A DNA stretch of 64,000 bases from the NCBI GenBank assembly GCA_910584065.1, contig CAJTZN010000006.1, positions 1 to 64,000 of the forward strand, in the 5' to 3' direction. Within the stretch, counting starts at the first letter, position 1; each line of letters begins with the position of its first letter. The notes below the pieces were generated by a model, which was not told the DNA's origin, ran no database searches, and saw nothing but the letters and a program-made list of their open reading frames with translations. Positions 9,801 to 18,015 of this stretch are shown piece after piece. The stretch comes from an uncultured Eubacterium sp. (GTDB lineage Bacteria; Bacillota; Clostridia; Lachnospirales; Lachnospiraceae). Both the position numbers and the translations under genes were made by a program.

Positions 9801-10421
9801 CAGGGCGTTCCTGACACAAGCGACGGTTCGGGAACGGAAGCTGTCGTTCCAGCCGCTCCCGGCACAAAGTCCGCTGGCGGCGAATGCCTGCTCCAGCAGA
9901 CGTACCGCGCCAAAAGCTGGTACAACCATTACCAGGAAAATGTATTTACTCTCTCCAAACGGCTCAAAGGCATCCAGACGATCACGATCGTCGTGTATCC
10001 GGAGATTAAAATGTCGTTACAGGGATTTTATTTTACGAAAATAGAAAAGGCATATGCGAGACTTCTTGCTTCTGACAGCACGACAGTGACCGGGGATATG
10101 TTTACCAGAGACGGCGACGCCATCCGCGGGATCGGGAATAACGTCACGATCGAATACAAAGATCTGCATTTTTCAGAACAGGGATTTAGCGCCATCACGA
10201 TCTGCGGCCGCTCGCACATCGAAATGAATACGATCCACGTCCGCTTTATACCAGCGGATGGAACGGGCGAAACAATCAATCAGGTGATCGATGTTCCATA
10301 CAGCGAAGAGACCACGACACTTCGTTTTCCGCTGCAGCCTGTGTCCGGCGACTATGACCTGAACCTCATCTTCCTTCCCGGGTGCAAGTTTGATCTGGAG
10401 TGGCTGCAGTTTGAAGAATAA
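6879..10421 (+). CDS. glycoside hydrolase family 2 (beta-galactosidase/beta-glycosidase-like)
   Basis: This 1180-residue protein has the GH2 layout: an N-terminal jelly-roll sugar-binding domain (about 1-155, with PHDWMI, and SRWYPGSGIYRDVW near 130), an immunoglobulin-like domain to about 260, and a TIM barrel. The likely acid/base glutamate is in WGIGNEIYD (about residue 382) and the likely nucleophile in MFGSETC (about 461). After the barrel come DUF4982-like and beta-rich domains, and a C-terminal carbohydrate-binding-like domain to 1180. There is no signal peptide, so it should act on imported oligosaccharides in the cytosol. A three-unit GIP-type repeat sits near 963-980. The start at 6879 is set by CGGAGGA eight bases upstream; an in-frame ATG at 6762 lies inside the promoter region. 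It stands alone, with its own promoter and terminator. Substrate specificity cannot be read from the sequence. Confidence 0.9.
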   Translation: MKQLFNDNWYFCKFPLDVPLEDIFTASGWNAVDLPHDWMIYDTANLYEEAVSCYKKTITKEIAGPEAEKIWLLFEGVYMDTTVYLNQKHIFTWKNGYSEFLVDLTEHLQDGENEILIRNEYHLPNSRWYPGSGIYRDVWLVTSPASYLAHNGTYLSTKQLGKTWEVFMDTEYVCAQDPAEANGVIRHTITDAEGNEVVTHERDIALSHKTGVDKQVMTVIDPQLWDTKTPYLYEITTELFLDGERKDSLSQHLGFRAISFDPDHGFFLNGEHVPIQGTCEHHVLGSLGAAMNKAALRRQLLTLKEMGVNSIRSAHNMPAEHLLDLCDELGLLLYTESFDMWERTKTDHDYGNDFKEWWKKDLTSWVRQDRNHPCVFIWGIGNEIYDTYFDRGLEVANELHDAVRELDYRQNAYTALASNYIEWEAAQRTGEVVDLVGYNYLDKCYDEHHKKYPHWNMFGSETCSTVQSRGIYHFPLTNRLLTFDDQQCSSLGNCTTNWGAKNSEHAIIAHRDRDFCFGQYVWSGFDYLGEPTPYFTKNSYFGQVDTAGFKKDSFYMFQSAWTDYREYPMVHILPYWDFNEGQLIDIRIFSNAPSVELLYQGVSQGVVPIDHAHGTVLSGDWQIPYGKGTITALAYDENGAVIARDEQRSFGDPAFIRLTPDKTALNADGEDLIFLTIDTLDENNIPVANGRSRMHVSVSGAGRLIGLDNGDSTDFEQYKGTSRKLFGGKLLAIIAAKTEPGEIHVHVSSPSLPDASLTLDAIPAQPRNGISCFMENTPSMLSEEKANEIPVRKIELTNHGTNQLDKETTSTTITAKIYPENATYDEITFKAVTLNGVESNAAKIDWDHDTKTATVTAAGDGEFRLCASCNNGSDHAEVISELEFEVTGLGAASYDPYRLVPAIDYTSSSDDGLILSFQGGVYITGNTRTTITFEQIDFGDYGADEIHLPIFSFSDELPLEVWQGIPGQQGIPEHQGVPDTSDGSGTEAVVPAAPGTKSAGGECLLQQTYRAKSWYNHYQENVFTLSKRLKGIQTITIVVYPEIKMSLQGFYFTKIEKAYARLLASDSTTVTGDMFTRDGDAIRGIGNNVTIEYKDLHFSEQGFSAITICGRSHIEMNTIHVRFIPADGTGETINQVIDVPYSEETTTLRFPLQPVSGDYDLNLIFLPGCKFDLEWLQFEE
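9765..9818 (+). repeat. three-copy 18-bp in-frame repeat inside the GH2 gene
   Basis: Units at 9765-9782, 9783-9800 and 9801-9818 share the pattern CAGGGnATCCCTGnnCAn, with the third more diverged. They encode QGIPGQ, QGIPEH and QGVPDT. The run is followed by a Gly/Ser/Pro/Ala-rich stretch, so it behaves as a linker inserted in a beta-sandwich domain. Confidence 0.75.
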
Positions 10422-10432
10422 AAATGGGAGTA

Positions 10433-10467
10433 AAAGAACAGCTTATCTTTTGCATAAGCTGTTCTTT
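10433..10467 (+). terminator. intrinsic terminator after the GH2 gene
   Basis: A perfect 14-bp stem (10433-10446 with 10454-10467) encloses a seven-base loop and ends in a U-rich tail. It begins 12 bases after the GH2 stop. The A-rich left flank means it could also work leftward, but no leftward gene ends close by. Confidence 0.85.
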
Positions 10468-10622
10468 CTGTGGGACATACCAAGTACTCTTTCTACATCG
10501 CCGCGAACAATAACCCCTTACTGTGATATCGCTCCGTGTCTGCATTCATCTGTTTTTCTTTTTTTGTTACACCGATTGAACTTCCTGTTTTAGAGTGATT
10601 CACCGAACATAAAGCAGCCTCC

Positions 10623-12059
10623 TCACACCATCTCCCACTGTACGCCTTCCCTCGTATCCCGGATCAGGACCCCCTTCTCCTTCAGTTCATCCCGGATCGC
10701 ATCCGCTCTCGCAAAATCCTTTTCCTTCTTTGCCGCCGCGCGCTCCGCGATCTTCTGCTCGACGTACGCCGTCAGTTCCGCATCTGCTCCGGACACCCCC
10801 GCCCCAGACGTCTGGTCATCCTGCTCCCACGCCCTCGCAAGCTGCAGGGAAAGCACGGAATCCATTGACTTCACGGCTTCCCTCTTCGTCGCGCCCGAAC
10901 AGTCCTCCTTTAGAAGATCAAACAAAACAGTCAGACCCATCGACGTATTCATATCATTCCCGACAGCCTGTGCAAACCGGCTGTTATATTCGTCCAGCTT
11001 CTCCTTGTCAACCTCGCCATCCTCCGGTACTGCCCGCAGCCGCTTGATCAGCTTCTCGTATGCCGCCGCCGCGTTGTCGAGCGCCTCGTAGGAAAATTCC
11101 AGCGGCTTGCGGTAATGGGACTGCAGGCAGAACAGACGGTAAACCATAGGATCATATCCTTTTTCCTCCAAAAGGGAAACGGTGAGGAATTCCCCTTTTG
11201 ACTTACTCATCTTTCCGCCGGTCGTATTCAGATGGTTGATATGGAACCAGTACTTGCACCACTTGTGACCGAGAAATGCCTCGCTCTGCGCGATCTCATT
11301 CGTGTGGTGGGGAAAGATATTATCGACGCCGCCGCAGTGAAGATCGAGGTATTCGCCGAGGTGCTTGATGCTGATGCTCGAACATTCAATGTGCCATCCC
11401 GGGTATCCGACGCCCCACGGACTATCCCATTTCAACTCCTGATTCTCAAACTTGGATTTCGTAAACCAGAGGACAAAATCGGTCTTGTTCCGCTTATTTG
11501 TATCTTCCTCCACATCCTCCCGGACGCCCACCTGCAGTTCCTCTTCTTTCTGGGCGGACAGCACGTAATAATCGTCCAGCTTTGACGTGTCAAAATACAC
11601 GTTGTCCCCTGCTTCATACGCGTATCCTTTTTCCATCAGGACCTCGATCATATGAATAAACTCATCAATACAATTCGTCGCCGGTTCTACGACATCCGGC
11701 CGCTTGATCGAAAGCTTCCGACAGTCCTCGAAAAACGCGTCAGTATAAAATTTCGCGATATCCATCACCGACTTATGCTCCCGCTTCGCTCCGGCAAGCA
11801 TTTTATCCTCCCCCGTATCGCCGTCACTCGAAAGATGTCCGACATCGGTAATGTTCATCACGCGTTTCACGTCATATCCCGCAAAACGCAGATACTTCTC
11901 CAGCACATCCTCCATGATATAACTTCTCAGATTTCCGATATGGGCAAAATGATACACGGTAGGGCCGCACGTATACATCGTCACCTTTCCTTCCGTATTT
12001 GGCTCGAACAGCTCCACCTGCCTCGTAAGCGTATTGTATAAATAAGTTTTTTCTTTCAT
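10623..12059 (-). CDS. cysS: cysteinyl-tRNA synthetase
   Basis: This 478-residue class I aminoacyl-tRNA synthetase charges tRNA-Cys. Motifs seen are the HIGH-type CGPTVYHFAHIGNLR at about 31-45, the zinc ligands with the WHIECSS core near 223 and GGVDNIFPHHTNEIAQS near 243-259, and the KMSKS loop GGKMSKSKGEF near 281. A C-terminal helical and anticodon-binding part ends in RADAIRDELKEKGVLIRDTREG, which is characteristic of CysRS. Length fits the family. The start is supported by GAGAGGAAG just upstream. It follows the DUF4340 gene with a 100-base gap that contains no T-box element I can recognise. It is single-copy housekeeping as far as the window shows. Confidence 0.97.
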   Translation of the reverse strand: MKEKTYLYNTLTRQVELFEPNTEGKVTMYTCGPTVYHFAHIGNLRSYIMEDVLEKYLRFAGYDVKRVMNITDVGHLSSDGDTGEDKMLAGAKREHKSVMDIAKFYTDAFFEDCRKLSIKRPDVVEPATNCIDEFIHMIEVLMEKGYAYEAGDNVYFDTSKLDDYYVLSAQKEEELQVGVREDVEEDTNKRNKTDFVLWFTKSKFENQELKWDSPWGVGYPGWHIECSSISIKHLGEYLDLHCGGVDNIFPHHTNEIAQSEAFLGHKWCKYWFHINHLNTTGGKMSKSKGEFLTVSLLEEKGYDPMVYRLFCLQSHYRKPLEFSYEALDNAAAAYEKLIKRLRAVPEDGEVDKEKLDEYNSRFAQAVGNDMNTSMGLTVLFDLLKEDCSGATKREAVKSMDSVLSLQLARAWEQDDQTSGAGVSGADAELTAYVEQKIAERAAAKKEKDFARADAIRDELKEKGVLIRDTREGVQWEMV

Positions 12060-12159
12060 ATCTTCCTCTCATTTCTGCGCGAAACTTTAGTTCCGTGTCT
12101 TTTTTTGCGCATCCTGCCATATTTGTGCAGGCAGCGCACAATCGCAACCCTGCATCGTA

Positions 12160-13689
12160 TCAATCTTTATTCATATCCAACTCTAACAGCGATCCAAACG
12201 CCGTAACCACATCGTCTACCGAGCGCTTGTCAACGAGGAAATAGTCCATCCCATCTTTATCTACCCGGTAAAAGTTCGTTCCGTCATACGGAAGATAGCG
12301 CACGGTAACGTCTCTCTTTTCCTCGTGGAATACGATCGTCATGACCGGCTCTTTGCTGTCCGGTTTTACGCTGTCTTTTGCCGCAGCCGTAAACTCGAGC
12401 AGATACTGTTTGGAATACGGTGTCAGAAACTCCTCTTCCTTACTGTCCGGGACGCGCGTTCCGTTCAGCGTCCAGACATTTTTCTCATTTCCGCCCTCGT
12501 CCTGTTCGGTCGTACGGGAAACGGATATTTTCTTTTTCCCGATCGTCACATCGTATCCGGTAATATCTGTGGCAAGCGTTGAATAGACGCAGTGGTCCAT
12601 ATACGTATAGGCGTCCACGCCGAGTATATTTTCCACACTCTGCGCCGTCATCGTATAAACCTGTGCCGAACCGTCCATACAAACGTAATAATCGCCGTCT
12701 GCCGTCTTCTTTCCAAAGAGAAGCCTGTAATGTTTCGCGTCCTTATACTCGTCCGGCACAGTATTTGCCTTGTTCTTGCTGGCGCCCGTCTGGGCGCTGC
12801 TGTTCGGAGACGCCGTCTCTTCCGGCACCTCATAGCCGTCTTTTAACTCAAAATAATTTACTTCCGCGTAGGAAGACGGTTTGTCGAGACCGTATTTTCC
12901 CATGTCCTTGCAGTCGTACTCCACGAGATCGCCGAACGTGACGTTCGTAAAATATCCCTGCATCGTCGACCAGTCCTCGGTGGACGAACCGGCAAGACGT
13001 TTTTTATATGGTTTGGAGATGACCCAGTTCGTATAGGCATCCACCTTTTTATCGTCGGAAACGACTTCTGCCAGAAATGTTTCTTTTCCATCCTGATAAA
13101 CGGAAATGGACGTGAGATAGTCCTCATTGATCTCGGCCAGCTCCTCTTTCTCGATCAGCGAGTTTTTCTCGATATCGAACGAAGTGAACAGCGAATCCTC
13201 AAATGTATAAATCTCATTTCCATCGCCGCACATCCCGTACACGCCGCCGGCGGCCGGAACCGTTTCCCCAAATTTAAGTTCATGCTCTGCCCCGTCCGAC
13301 GTGCCGATCGTCACGATCATCCGGGGAGCGTCCAGCCCGTATTCGGCCAGCTCTGTCGTATCAAGCCGCTTTGTGGCCTTCACCGGATCGAGGTTCGTAA
13401 ACAGGCCCTCGACCGTTTCTTTGGCAAGCGGCGCTTCCCGCAGGTCGGAAAGCTTCCACTCTTCCCCCTCCCGGGCGAGGGAGATTTCCTCCCTGCCCTC
13501 TCCCGAGATCCGGACGGAAGTAATCTGGTCTGAGGCAACCTTCATGACCTCGATCGTCTCCCCGTCAGCCGTACCATCTTTGTCTTCGTCAGATTCATTT
13601 TCGGGTAAAAATACATAGAGACAGACTGCCGCCGCCATCAGGACACACAGTGCGATCAGTGTCAGTGCCCGTTTTTTCCCCTTCGCCAT
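12160..13689 (-). CDS. DUF4340 membrane-anchored protein of a Gld-type ABC system
   Basis: This 509-residue protein has an N-terminal transmembrane anchor (about 8-26, LIALCVLMAAAVCLYVFLP) and a large extracytoplasmic part. The two repeated halves contain W-x-L-x-x-x-R and EYGLDAPRMIVTIG / KYGLDKPSSYAEV motifs that I associate with DUF4340, a family found beside GldG-like ABC transporter components. Its ATG overlaps the stop of the upstream gldG-like gene (TGATG), and AAGGAGG sits eight bases before it, so an earlier in-frame start at 13713 is rejected. It is the last of four genes, ATPase, permease, GldG-like and DUF4340, and presumably completes an envelope export or remodelling complex. 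The transported substrate is unknown. Confidence 0.85.
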   Translation of the reverse strand: MAKGKKRALTLIALCVLMAAAVCLYVFLPENESDEDKDGTADGETIEVMKVASDQITSVRISGEGREEISLAREGEEWKLSDLREAPLAKETVEGLFTNLDPVKATKRLDTTELAEYGLDAPRMIVTIGTSDGAEHELKFGETVPAAGGVYGMCGDGNEIYTFEDSLFTSFDIEKNSLIEKEELAEINEDYLTSISVYQDGKETFLAEVVSDDKKVDAYTNWVISKPYKKRLAGSSTEDWSTMQGYFTNVTFGDLVEYDCKDMGKYGLDKPSSYAEVNYFELKDGYEVPEETASPNSSAQTGASKNKANTVPDEYKDAKHYRLLFGKKTADGDYYVCMDGSAQVYTMTAQSVENILGVDAYTYMDHCVYSTLATDITGYDVTIGKKKISVSRTTEQDEGGNEKNVWTLNGTRVPDSKEEEFLTPYSKQYLLEFTAAAKDSVKPDSKEPVMTIVFHEEKRDVTVRYLPYDGTNFYRVDKDGMDYFLVDKRSVDDVVTAFGSLLELDMNKD

Positions 13690-15122
13690 CAGTTTTTCCT
13701 CCTTCTGTACCAAATGACAAAACCAAACGCCAAAAGTGCCAGCGGCAGCAGCACGACGAGCATCACGGTAAAGAATACGCGGTCGCCTTCCTCAATGGAT
13801 ACGTGCTCTTCGTTCAGATCCCGCGTGGGGATTGCCAGCGTGTTCGTCTCCGCTCCCGACAGATGGGAGATGCTGTTCAAAATGACCGAACGGTTTCCAT
13901 ACTGGTTCGTGGCAATAAAATCCGCCGCCGCGATATTACTGGAACCGAACACCACGATTTCGGTAGCCTTCCCTGCTCCCTCCGTCTTTTCCGTATACGT
14001 ATCCGTCACCACAAGACCGATGTCAAACGGCCCGTCCACATCGCCCTCTTCCTTCGTGACCGCCTCCGATTTCCGGTCCACTCTGGAAAAAGCCGTATCA
14101 GTCGTTTTCAATAACGAGGTGGCGCTCAGCGTACTGCGCACGTCTTTCTGGACCGTCATTCCTTTGCTCACCGGCACCGCGACAAATGTTTTTCCGACAT
14201 CCGCCGTGATCTCATGCTCCTCGGTCTGCGGGACGAGCATCGTCGGGTACGATTCATTCAGCGCCCCTTTGGCATCGATCACATACCCGTCTGCCACATC
14301 GACGCCGTAATCCGACAAAAGCTTATGGTAATTCGTCATGTTTTCCGTCGTAACGGCATTGAGGAACAGCATGGCCTTTCCGCCGCCAGCCAGATACTCT
14401 GACATATATTTATACTCAGCTTCGCTGAAATCATACTGCGGCGCATTTGCCATTAAAATATCGCAATCGTCTGGAACTGCTGTGGCCGAAGCTGTTTTCA
14501 GTTCCTCATACTCAATGTTTGATTTTGTAAAAAGGTCGGTGAGGCTTTCATTTAACGGTGCCTCATTGTGCCCGGACGTATAGTACAGTTTCACGTCGGC
14601 CGCCGACGTCACGGTCTGCAACGCCGCCGTGAGCTGTCCTTCCGCATCCAGTGTGTACGTATTCGCATACGTCGTATAGTCAAAATCCTCCAGGACCATG
14701 GCGGAACTTGCCACAACTTTATTCTTTCCGTTCGTTTCATTTACCACGATCACATCGTTGCTGTTGATCTCTTCATCGGTATATTCCTTTGAAAACTGAG
14801 GATACATTACCGGATCCTTTTCGATGACCTCGATATTTCCGAGGCCGTTGTACTGATCCAGAACCTTTTCGATCATGACATTTTCACTGCCATCCTGGCA
14901 CATATAATACATCTTGATCGAATCTTTGATCCCGCTGGCAAGTTCTTTTGATTTTTCTGTCAGCGTATATTTCTGGTCGCTGCTCAGATCCACCGTAATA
15001 TTTAATTTGTGGACCACGAGATTGAGCACGATGACAAGCACGATCACAATTACCATTACCAACGTCTGATAACCGCCCATTTTAAACTGACGGCTCGTAA
15101 AATTCTTTTTTAAGTCCTTCAT
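13689..15122 (-). CDS. GldG-like ABC transporter auxiliary protein
   Basis: This 477-residue protein has a transmembrane segment near 17-38, an extracytoplasmic GldG/DUF7088-type domain (about 40-430, with the DKYTLTEKSKELA-like start and YTSGHNEAPL near 192), and a C-terminal transmembrane helix (about 449-470) followed by WYRRRKN. This two-helix layout is typical of the GldG family, which partners an ABC-2 permease and ATPase. The start at 15122 is chosen because GGAGGG lies about seven bases before it; the frame also offers 15143. It is preceded by the permease after a 46-base gap and overlaps DUF4340 by one base. In Bacteroidetes the homologues serve gliding, but in Firmicutes the role is unknown. 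Confidence 0.85.
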   Translation of the reverse strand: MKDLKKNFTSRQFKMGGYQTLVMVIVIVLVIVLNLVVHKLNITVDLSSDQKYTLTEKSKELASGIKDSIKMYYMCQDGSENVMIEKVLDQYNGLGNIEVIEKDPVMYPQFSKEYTDEEINSNDVIVVNETNGKNKVVASSAMVLEDFDYTTYANTYTLDAEGQLTAALQTVTSAADVKLYYTSGHNEAPLNESLTDLFTKSNIEYEELKTASATAVPDDCDILMANAPQYDFSEAEYKYMSEYLAGGGKAMLFLNAVTTENMTNYHKLLSDYGVDVADGYVIDAKGALNESYPTMLVPQTEEHEITADVGKTFVAVPVSKGMTVQKDVRSTLSATSLLKTTDTAFSRVDRKSEAVTKEEGDVDGPFDIGLVVTDTYTEKTEGAGKATEIVVFGSSNIAAADFIATNQYGNRSVILNSISHLSGAETNTLAIPTRDLNEEHVSIEEGDRVFFTVMLVVLLPLALLAFGFVIWYRRRKN

Positions 15123-15168
15123 CTTTTCCCTCCATTTGCGCACCGTTTGGGTGTATTTTCCCTTCTAT

Positions 15169-16059
15169 CTAGCTCCATCTCTTTTTCCGGATCCGCTGTA
15201 TCGTGATGAACACGAACAGGAAACACACGCTAAGGTAATAGATCAGCGCGCTCACATCGAAAATACCGAGCGTAAAGTTATCGTAGCGTTCGATGATGGA
15301 AACAGCTTCCAGCGACTTGCGCAAAATCCCGTCAAAAGCTTCCGTATTGAGAATAAATGTGACCGTTAGCGCAATCTCCGCTATGAGGCCGATCAGGGCG
15401 GCCATCCAGCCGTTGTGGATCCACATATGGAGTCCAAACGCGAGGGCAGCGACCAGTACCGCTAAAAACCAGAATGAGAACGCATGTCCGGATGGAAGGA
15501 GCGAGGCAAGGCTGCTCATTAAATACGTAAAAATCATAATCACCCCCGACGCCACCGCCGCGATCACCTGACTCTCCGTCAGGGAGGAAATGAATAATCC
15601 GATCGCGATATAAGCCGAGCCGAGAAGGAAAAACCCGAGGGCGCTCCCGTAGGCGATCGCGAAATCCACACTCTCCGTTCCCGTTGCCGCGCCTTTGACA
15701 AGGCCGGATAAAATGAGGGGATACGTACAGACCACGAGCATCGCCAGTCCAAACAGCGTGATCAGCGCAAGATATTTCCCCATAATGATCTTCGAGATCG
15801 AAACCGGCGCCGTATATAACAGCTGATCCGTTTTCTGGCGGTTCTCTTCTGCCACGATACGCATCGTCAAAACCGGGACGAGCAGAAAGACGAAAAACAT
15901 CTGTACACCCTGAAATACATAGGAAAAATTCGTATACCCGTTCAGCAGGTTATACACCATAAAATACAAGCCCACGAGTACGAGCATAAATGCGATAAAT
16001 ACCCAGCCGATCATCGATGTAAAATAGGAACGTAATTCTTTTTTATAAATTGCTAACAT
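15169..16059 (-). CDS. ABC-2 type permease (GldF-like)
   Basis: This 296-residue membrane protein has six hydrophobic segments and starts with the ABC-2 signature MLAIYKKELRSYFTSMIGW, in which a short amphipathic N-terminal helix precedes the first membrane helix. MRIVAEENRQKTDQLLYTAPVS near 67-88 is typical of the ABC-2 coupling region of this subgroup, and the second half is rich in glycine and alanine helices. It overlaps the end of the ATPase gene by 17 bases and starts after GAGGAAGAACA. It should form the channel with the ATPase encoded upstream, with GldG-like and DUF4340 proteins as accessory parts. Confidence 0.88.
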   Translation of the reverse strand: MLAIYKKELRSYFTSMIGWVFIAFMLVLVGLYFMVYNLLNGYTNFSYVFQGVQMFFVFLLVPVLTMRIVAEENRQKTDQLLYTAPVSISKIIMGKYLALITLFGLAMLVVCTYPLILSGLVKGAATGTESVDFAIAYGSALGFFLLGSAYIAIGLFISSLTESQVIAAVASGVIMIFTYLMSSLASLLPSGHAFSFWFLAVLVAALAFGLHMWIHNGWMAALIGLIAEIALTVTFILNTEAFDGILRKSLEAVSIIERYDNFTLGIFDVSALIYYLSVCFLFVFITIQRIRKKRWS

Positions 16060-17134
16060 CTTGTTCTTCCTCCTTTACCTCTGCCGTTTGTTCCGGGGAT
16101 TCCTCCTGTGAGGAAACTTTGGCTGCTTTTTTCGAAACTGTCCGCGCCGCTCTCGCCTTCTTCTTTTCCTCTTTTGAGAGCCTGCCGCCGTACTGTTTCG
16201 TCCCCTCCCCGGTCAGGCGCAGGAATACTTCCTCCAGCGTCGGCACCTGATTTGTCATTTCCAGAATCGGGCACTTCGCATCTGCAAAACGGTAAAATAC
16301 GTCTTCCCGTATATCAAACTCGATGAGGCTGGAAATCTCCACCTGGTAAATCCCCTCCTCACCCGTATTCAGCACTTTGGAAAATTCGACATGTTCGATC
16401 TGATCCAGTATGCTCTTCACCAGTTCTTTATTGCCTTTTACTTTCAGCGTCAGATCATTTGTCTGTGCGATATGCTTCGGTATGTTTTCCGGCGTATCTG
16501 ACAGGATCAGTTTTCCCTGATTGATGATCATGATCTGGTTGCAGACAGCGCTGACTTCCTGCATGATATGGGAACTGAGCAGGATCGTATGGTTTTTACT
16601 GAGCTCGCGGATCAGATCACGGATCTCAATGATCTGTTTCGGATCGAGACCAACCGTCGGCTCATCCAATATGAGGATCTCCGGGTCGCCGAGCATCGCG
16701 CCGGCCAGTCCCACACGCTGCTTGTATCCCTTCGAAAGATGCTTGATCAGACGTTCGGAAACATCGTGGATTTTCGTATCCATCATGACCTTGCGGATCT
16801 TTTTCTCTTTTTCTGACTTTTTCACTTTTTTTAAGTCGGCTGTAAAGTCCAGATACTCCCACACTTTCATATCCGGATAGAGAGGCGGCTGCTCGGGAAG
16901 ATACCCGATGCTCTCTTTCGCCTTTTCCGGCTCATCATAAATATCATATCCGTTTACCACGACAGAACCTTCAGTAGCGGATATATAGCCGGTGATCATA
17001 TTCATCGTCGTAGACTTTCCCGCTCCATTCGGGCCGAGAAACCCGACGATCTGTCCCTTGTCAACAGTAAAACTCAGGTGATCGACCACATTTCGATTGC
17101 CATAGCGTTTGACTAAATCTTTTACTTCTATCAA
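16043..17134 (-). CDS. ABC transporter ATP-binding protein (GldA-like)
   Basis: This 363-residue ATPase has Walker A GPNGAGKST near residues 35-43, the signature LSKGYKQRVGLAGAM near 133, Walker B ILILDEPTVGLDP near 154, and a switch histidine in LLSSHIMQEV near 188. A C-terminal regulatory extension with a lysine- and glutamate-rich tail (about 315-363) lies beyond the core. It powers the GldF-like permease. The start codon is TTG at 17134, with GAGGT upstream, which may hold translation down. It is the first gene of the four-gene unit. The highly charged tail is unusual for the family but may be only a flexible end. Confidence 0.93.
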   Translation of the reverse strand: MIEVKDLVKRYGNRNVVDHLSFTVDKGQIVGFLGPNGAGKSTTMNMITGYISATEGSVVVNGYDIYDEPEKAKESIGYLPEQPPLYPDMKVWEYLDFTADLKKVKKSEKEKKIRKVMMDTKIHDVSERLIKHLSKGYKQRVGLAGAMLGDPEILILDEPTVGLDPKQIIEIRDLIRELSKNHTILLSSHIMQEVSAVCNQIMIINQGKLILSDTPENIPKHIAQTNDLTLKVKGNKELVKSILDQIEHVEFSKVLNTGEEGIYQVEISSLIEFDIREDVFYRFADAKCPILEMTNQVPTLEEVFLRLTGEGTKQYGGRLSKEEKKKARAARTVSKKAAKVSSQEESPEQTAEVKEEEQDVSNL

Positions 17135-17230
17135 AATTTACCTCTTTTCCGCACGGATGCCCATGCCTTTTTATGTGCATTCTATCATTCATTTGTCTAT
17201 TGTACTACGTTAATGTTACGAAACTGTGAA

Positions 17231-17281
17231 CAAAGCGTCGTCTTAGGACGACGCTTTGAAAGTTTGCCGGAGGCAAACTTT
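17231..17281. repeat. two back-to-back perfect palindromes
   Basis: A 12-bp stem with TTAG loop (17231-17258) is directly followed by a 10-bp stem with a three-base loop (17259-17281). The second has the sequence AAGTTTGCC-TCC-GGCAAACTT on the minus strand, and the same hairpin appears at 31402-31422 in the other orientation. They lie between the leftward SpoIIM-like gene and the ABC operon promoter, and could terminate the former, but the shared sequence also suits a small dispersed palindromic element. Confidence 0.7.
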
Positions 17282-17300
17282 AGCCATTGTAGAAAGGCTA

Positions 17301-17843
17301 TCATTCTTTGTAGAACCACTGGATGAGAGGGGTGTTGAATTTGGCTTCTAAGAGGCAGGCGGCGAGGAAACATGCTGTGATAAATAGTATGGCTGGCGTT
17401 TGTTTTTCTCTTTTCCGCTCGAAGAGGCGGTAAAAGGAATATATGTAGAGCGGGGCTAGTATGAGTTGATGTGGAAATCCGGTGGCGAGCCAGTAGAGAA
17501 TGCCCCTTGTGCCGCGCACCATGACAAAAAACGTGAGAAGAAAACCGGACTGCAGGCCGGTGTAAATGAGGAAGGCGCAAATATAGGCTTTGTATATTTT
17601 TGTGTAACCGGCCAGCCAGAGGACGGCAAATACTTTGCCGCGCTCCCATAGGATAAAGAGGAATACCTGGAAAAACTCCCGCTCTTCAGACGCCCATAAG
17701 ACCATGTTTTCCTCTAACGCCGCCAGAGCGTCCCCGGCGGGTTCCTGGCACAGATAATATAAAATGCCTCCTGAAAAAAAGCCGGCAAGAAAAAACAGTA
17801 CTGCTTTTTTTCTCCGGCTCTTTATAAATTCTAAAAAAGTCAT
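17301..17843 (-). CDS. SpoIIM-like membrane protein
   Basis: The 180-residue protein has five likely membrane helices (about 13-30, 58-75, 80-98, 112-135, 148-168) and begins FLEFIKSRRKKAVLFFLAGF. The overall shape resembles the stage II sporulation protein M / DUF95 superfamily, whose Bacillus member works with SpoIID and SpoIIP in engulfment. Homology is distant by eye, so the name is tentative. The start at 17843 is set by GGGGGAGGA seven bases upstream, which rejects the start at 17885. It is monocistronic and followed by paired hairpins. Confidence 0.55.
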   Translation of the reverse strand: MTFLEFIKSRRKKAVLFFLAGFFSGGILYYLCQEPAGDALAALEENMVLWASEEREFFQVFLFILWERGKVFAVLWLAGYTKIYKAYICAFLIYTGLQSGFLLTFFVMVRGTRGILYWLATGFPHQLILAPLYIYSFYRLFERKREKQTPAILFITACFLAACLLEAKFNTPLIQWFYKE

Positions 17844-17942
17844 GACTCGTCCTCCCCCAACCGGTAACGTGATCTGTTTTGTCATCGGTTTGCATTCTTT
17901 CCAGTATATGATTGGGGGAAATAAATTATTCGTCCATTTTCC

Positions 17943-17971
17943 TTGAATGTTTGTTTTCTATATGGTATAAT
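17943..17971 (+). promoter_or_regulatory. strong promoter of the toxin-like peptide mRNA
   Basis: TTGAAT (17943-17948) and TATAAT (17966-17971) are exactly 17 bases apart. Transcription should begin near 17978 and give a long leader of about 175 bases before the small ORF at 18152. A second TATAAT follows at 17979-17984. Confidence 0.75.
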
Positions 17972-18015
17972 CAGTTTGTATAATCGAACAGGAAGTAGGA
18001 TGCGACTTTCTCCGA

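Noticed and set aside
10390..10593. Rightward 67-codon ORF after the GH2 gene
   Set aside because: It overlaps the GH2 end and its terminator hairpin, has no ribosome site and a low-complexity sequence.
12062..12159. T-box riboswitch before cysS
   Set aside because: The gap is only about 100 bases and no specifier loop, T-box sequence or terminator pair could be found.
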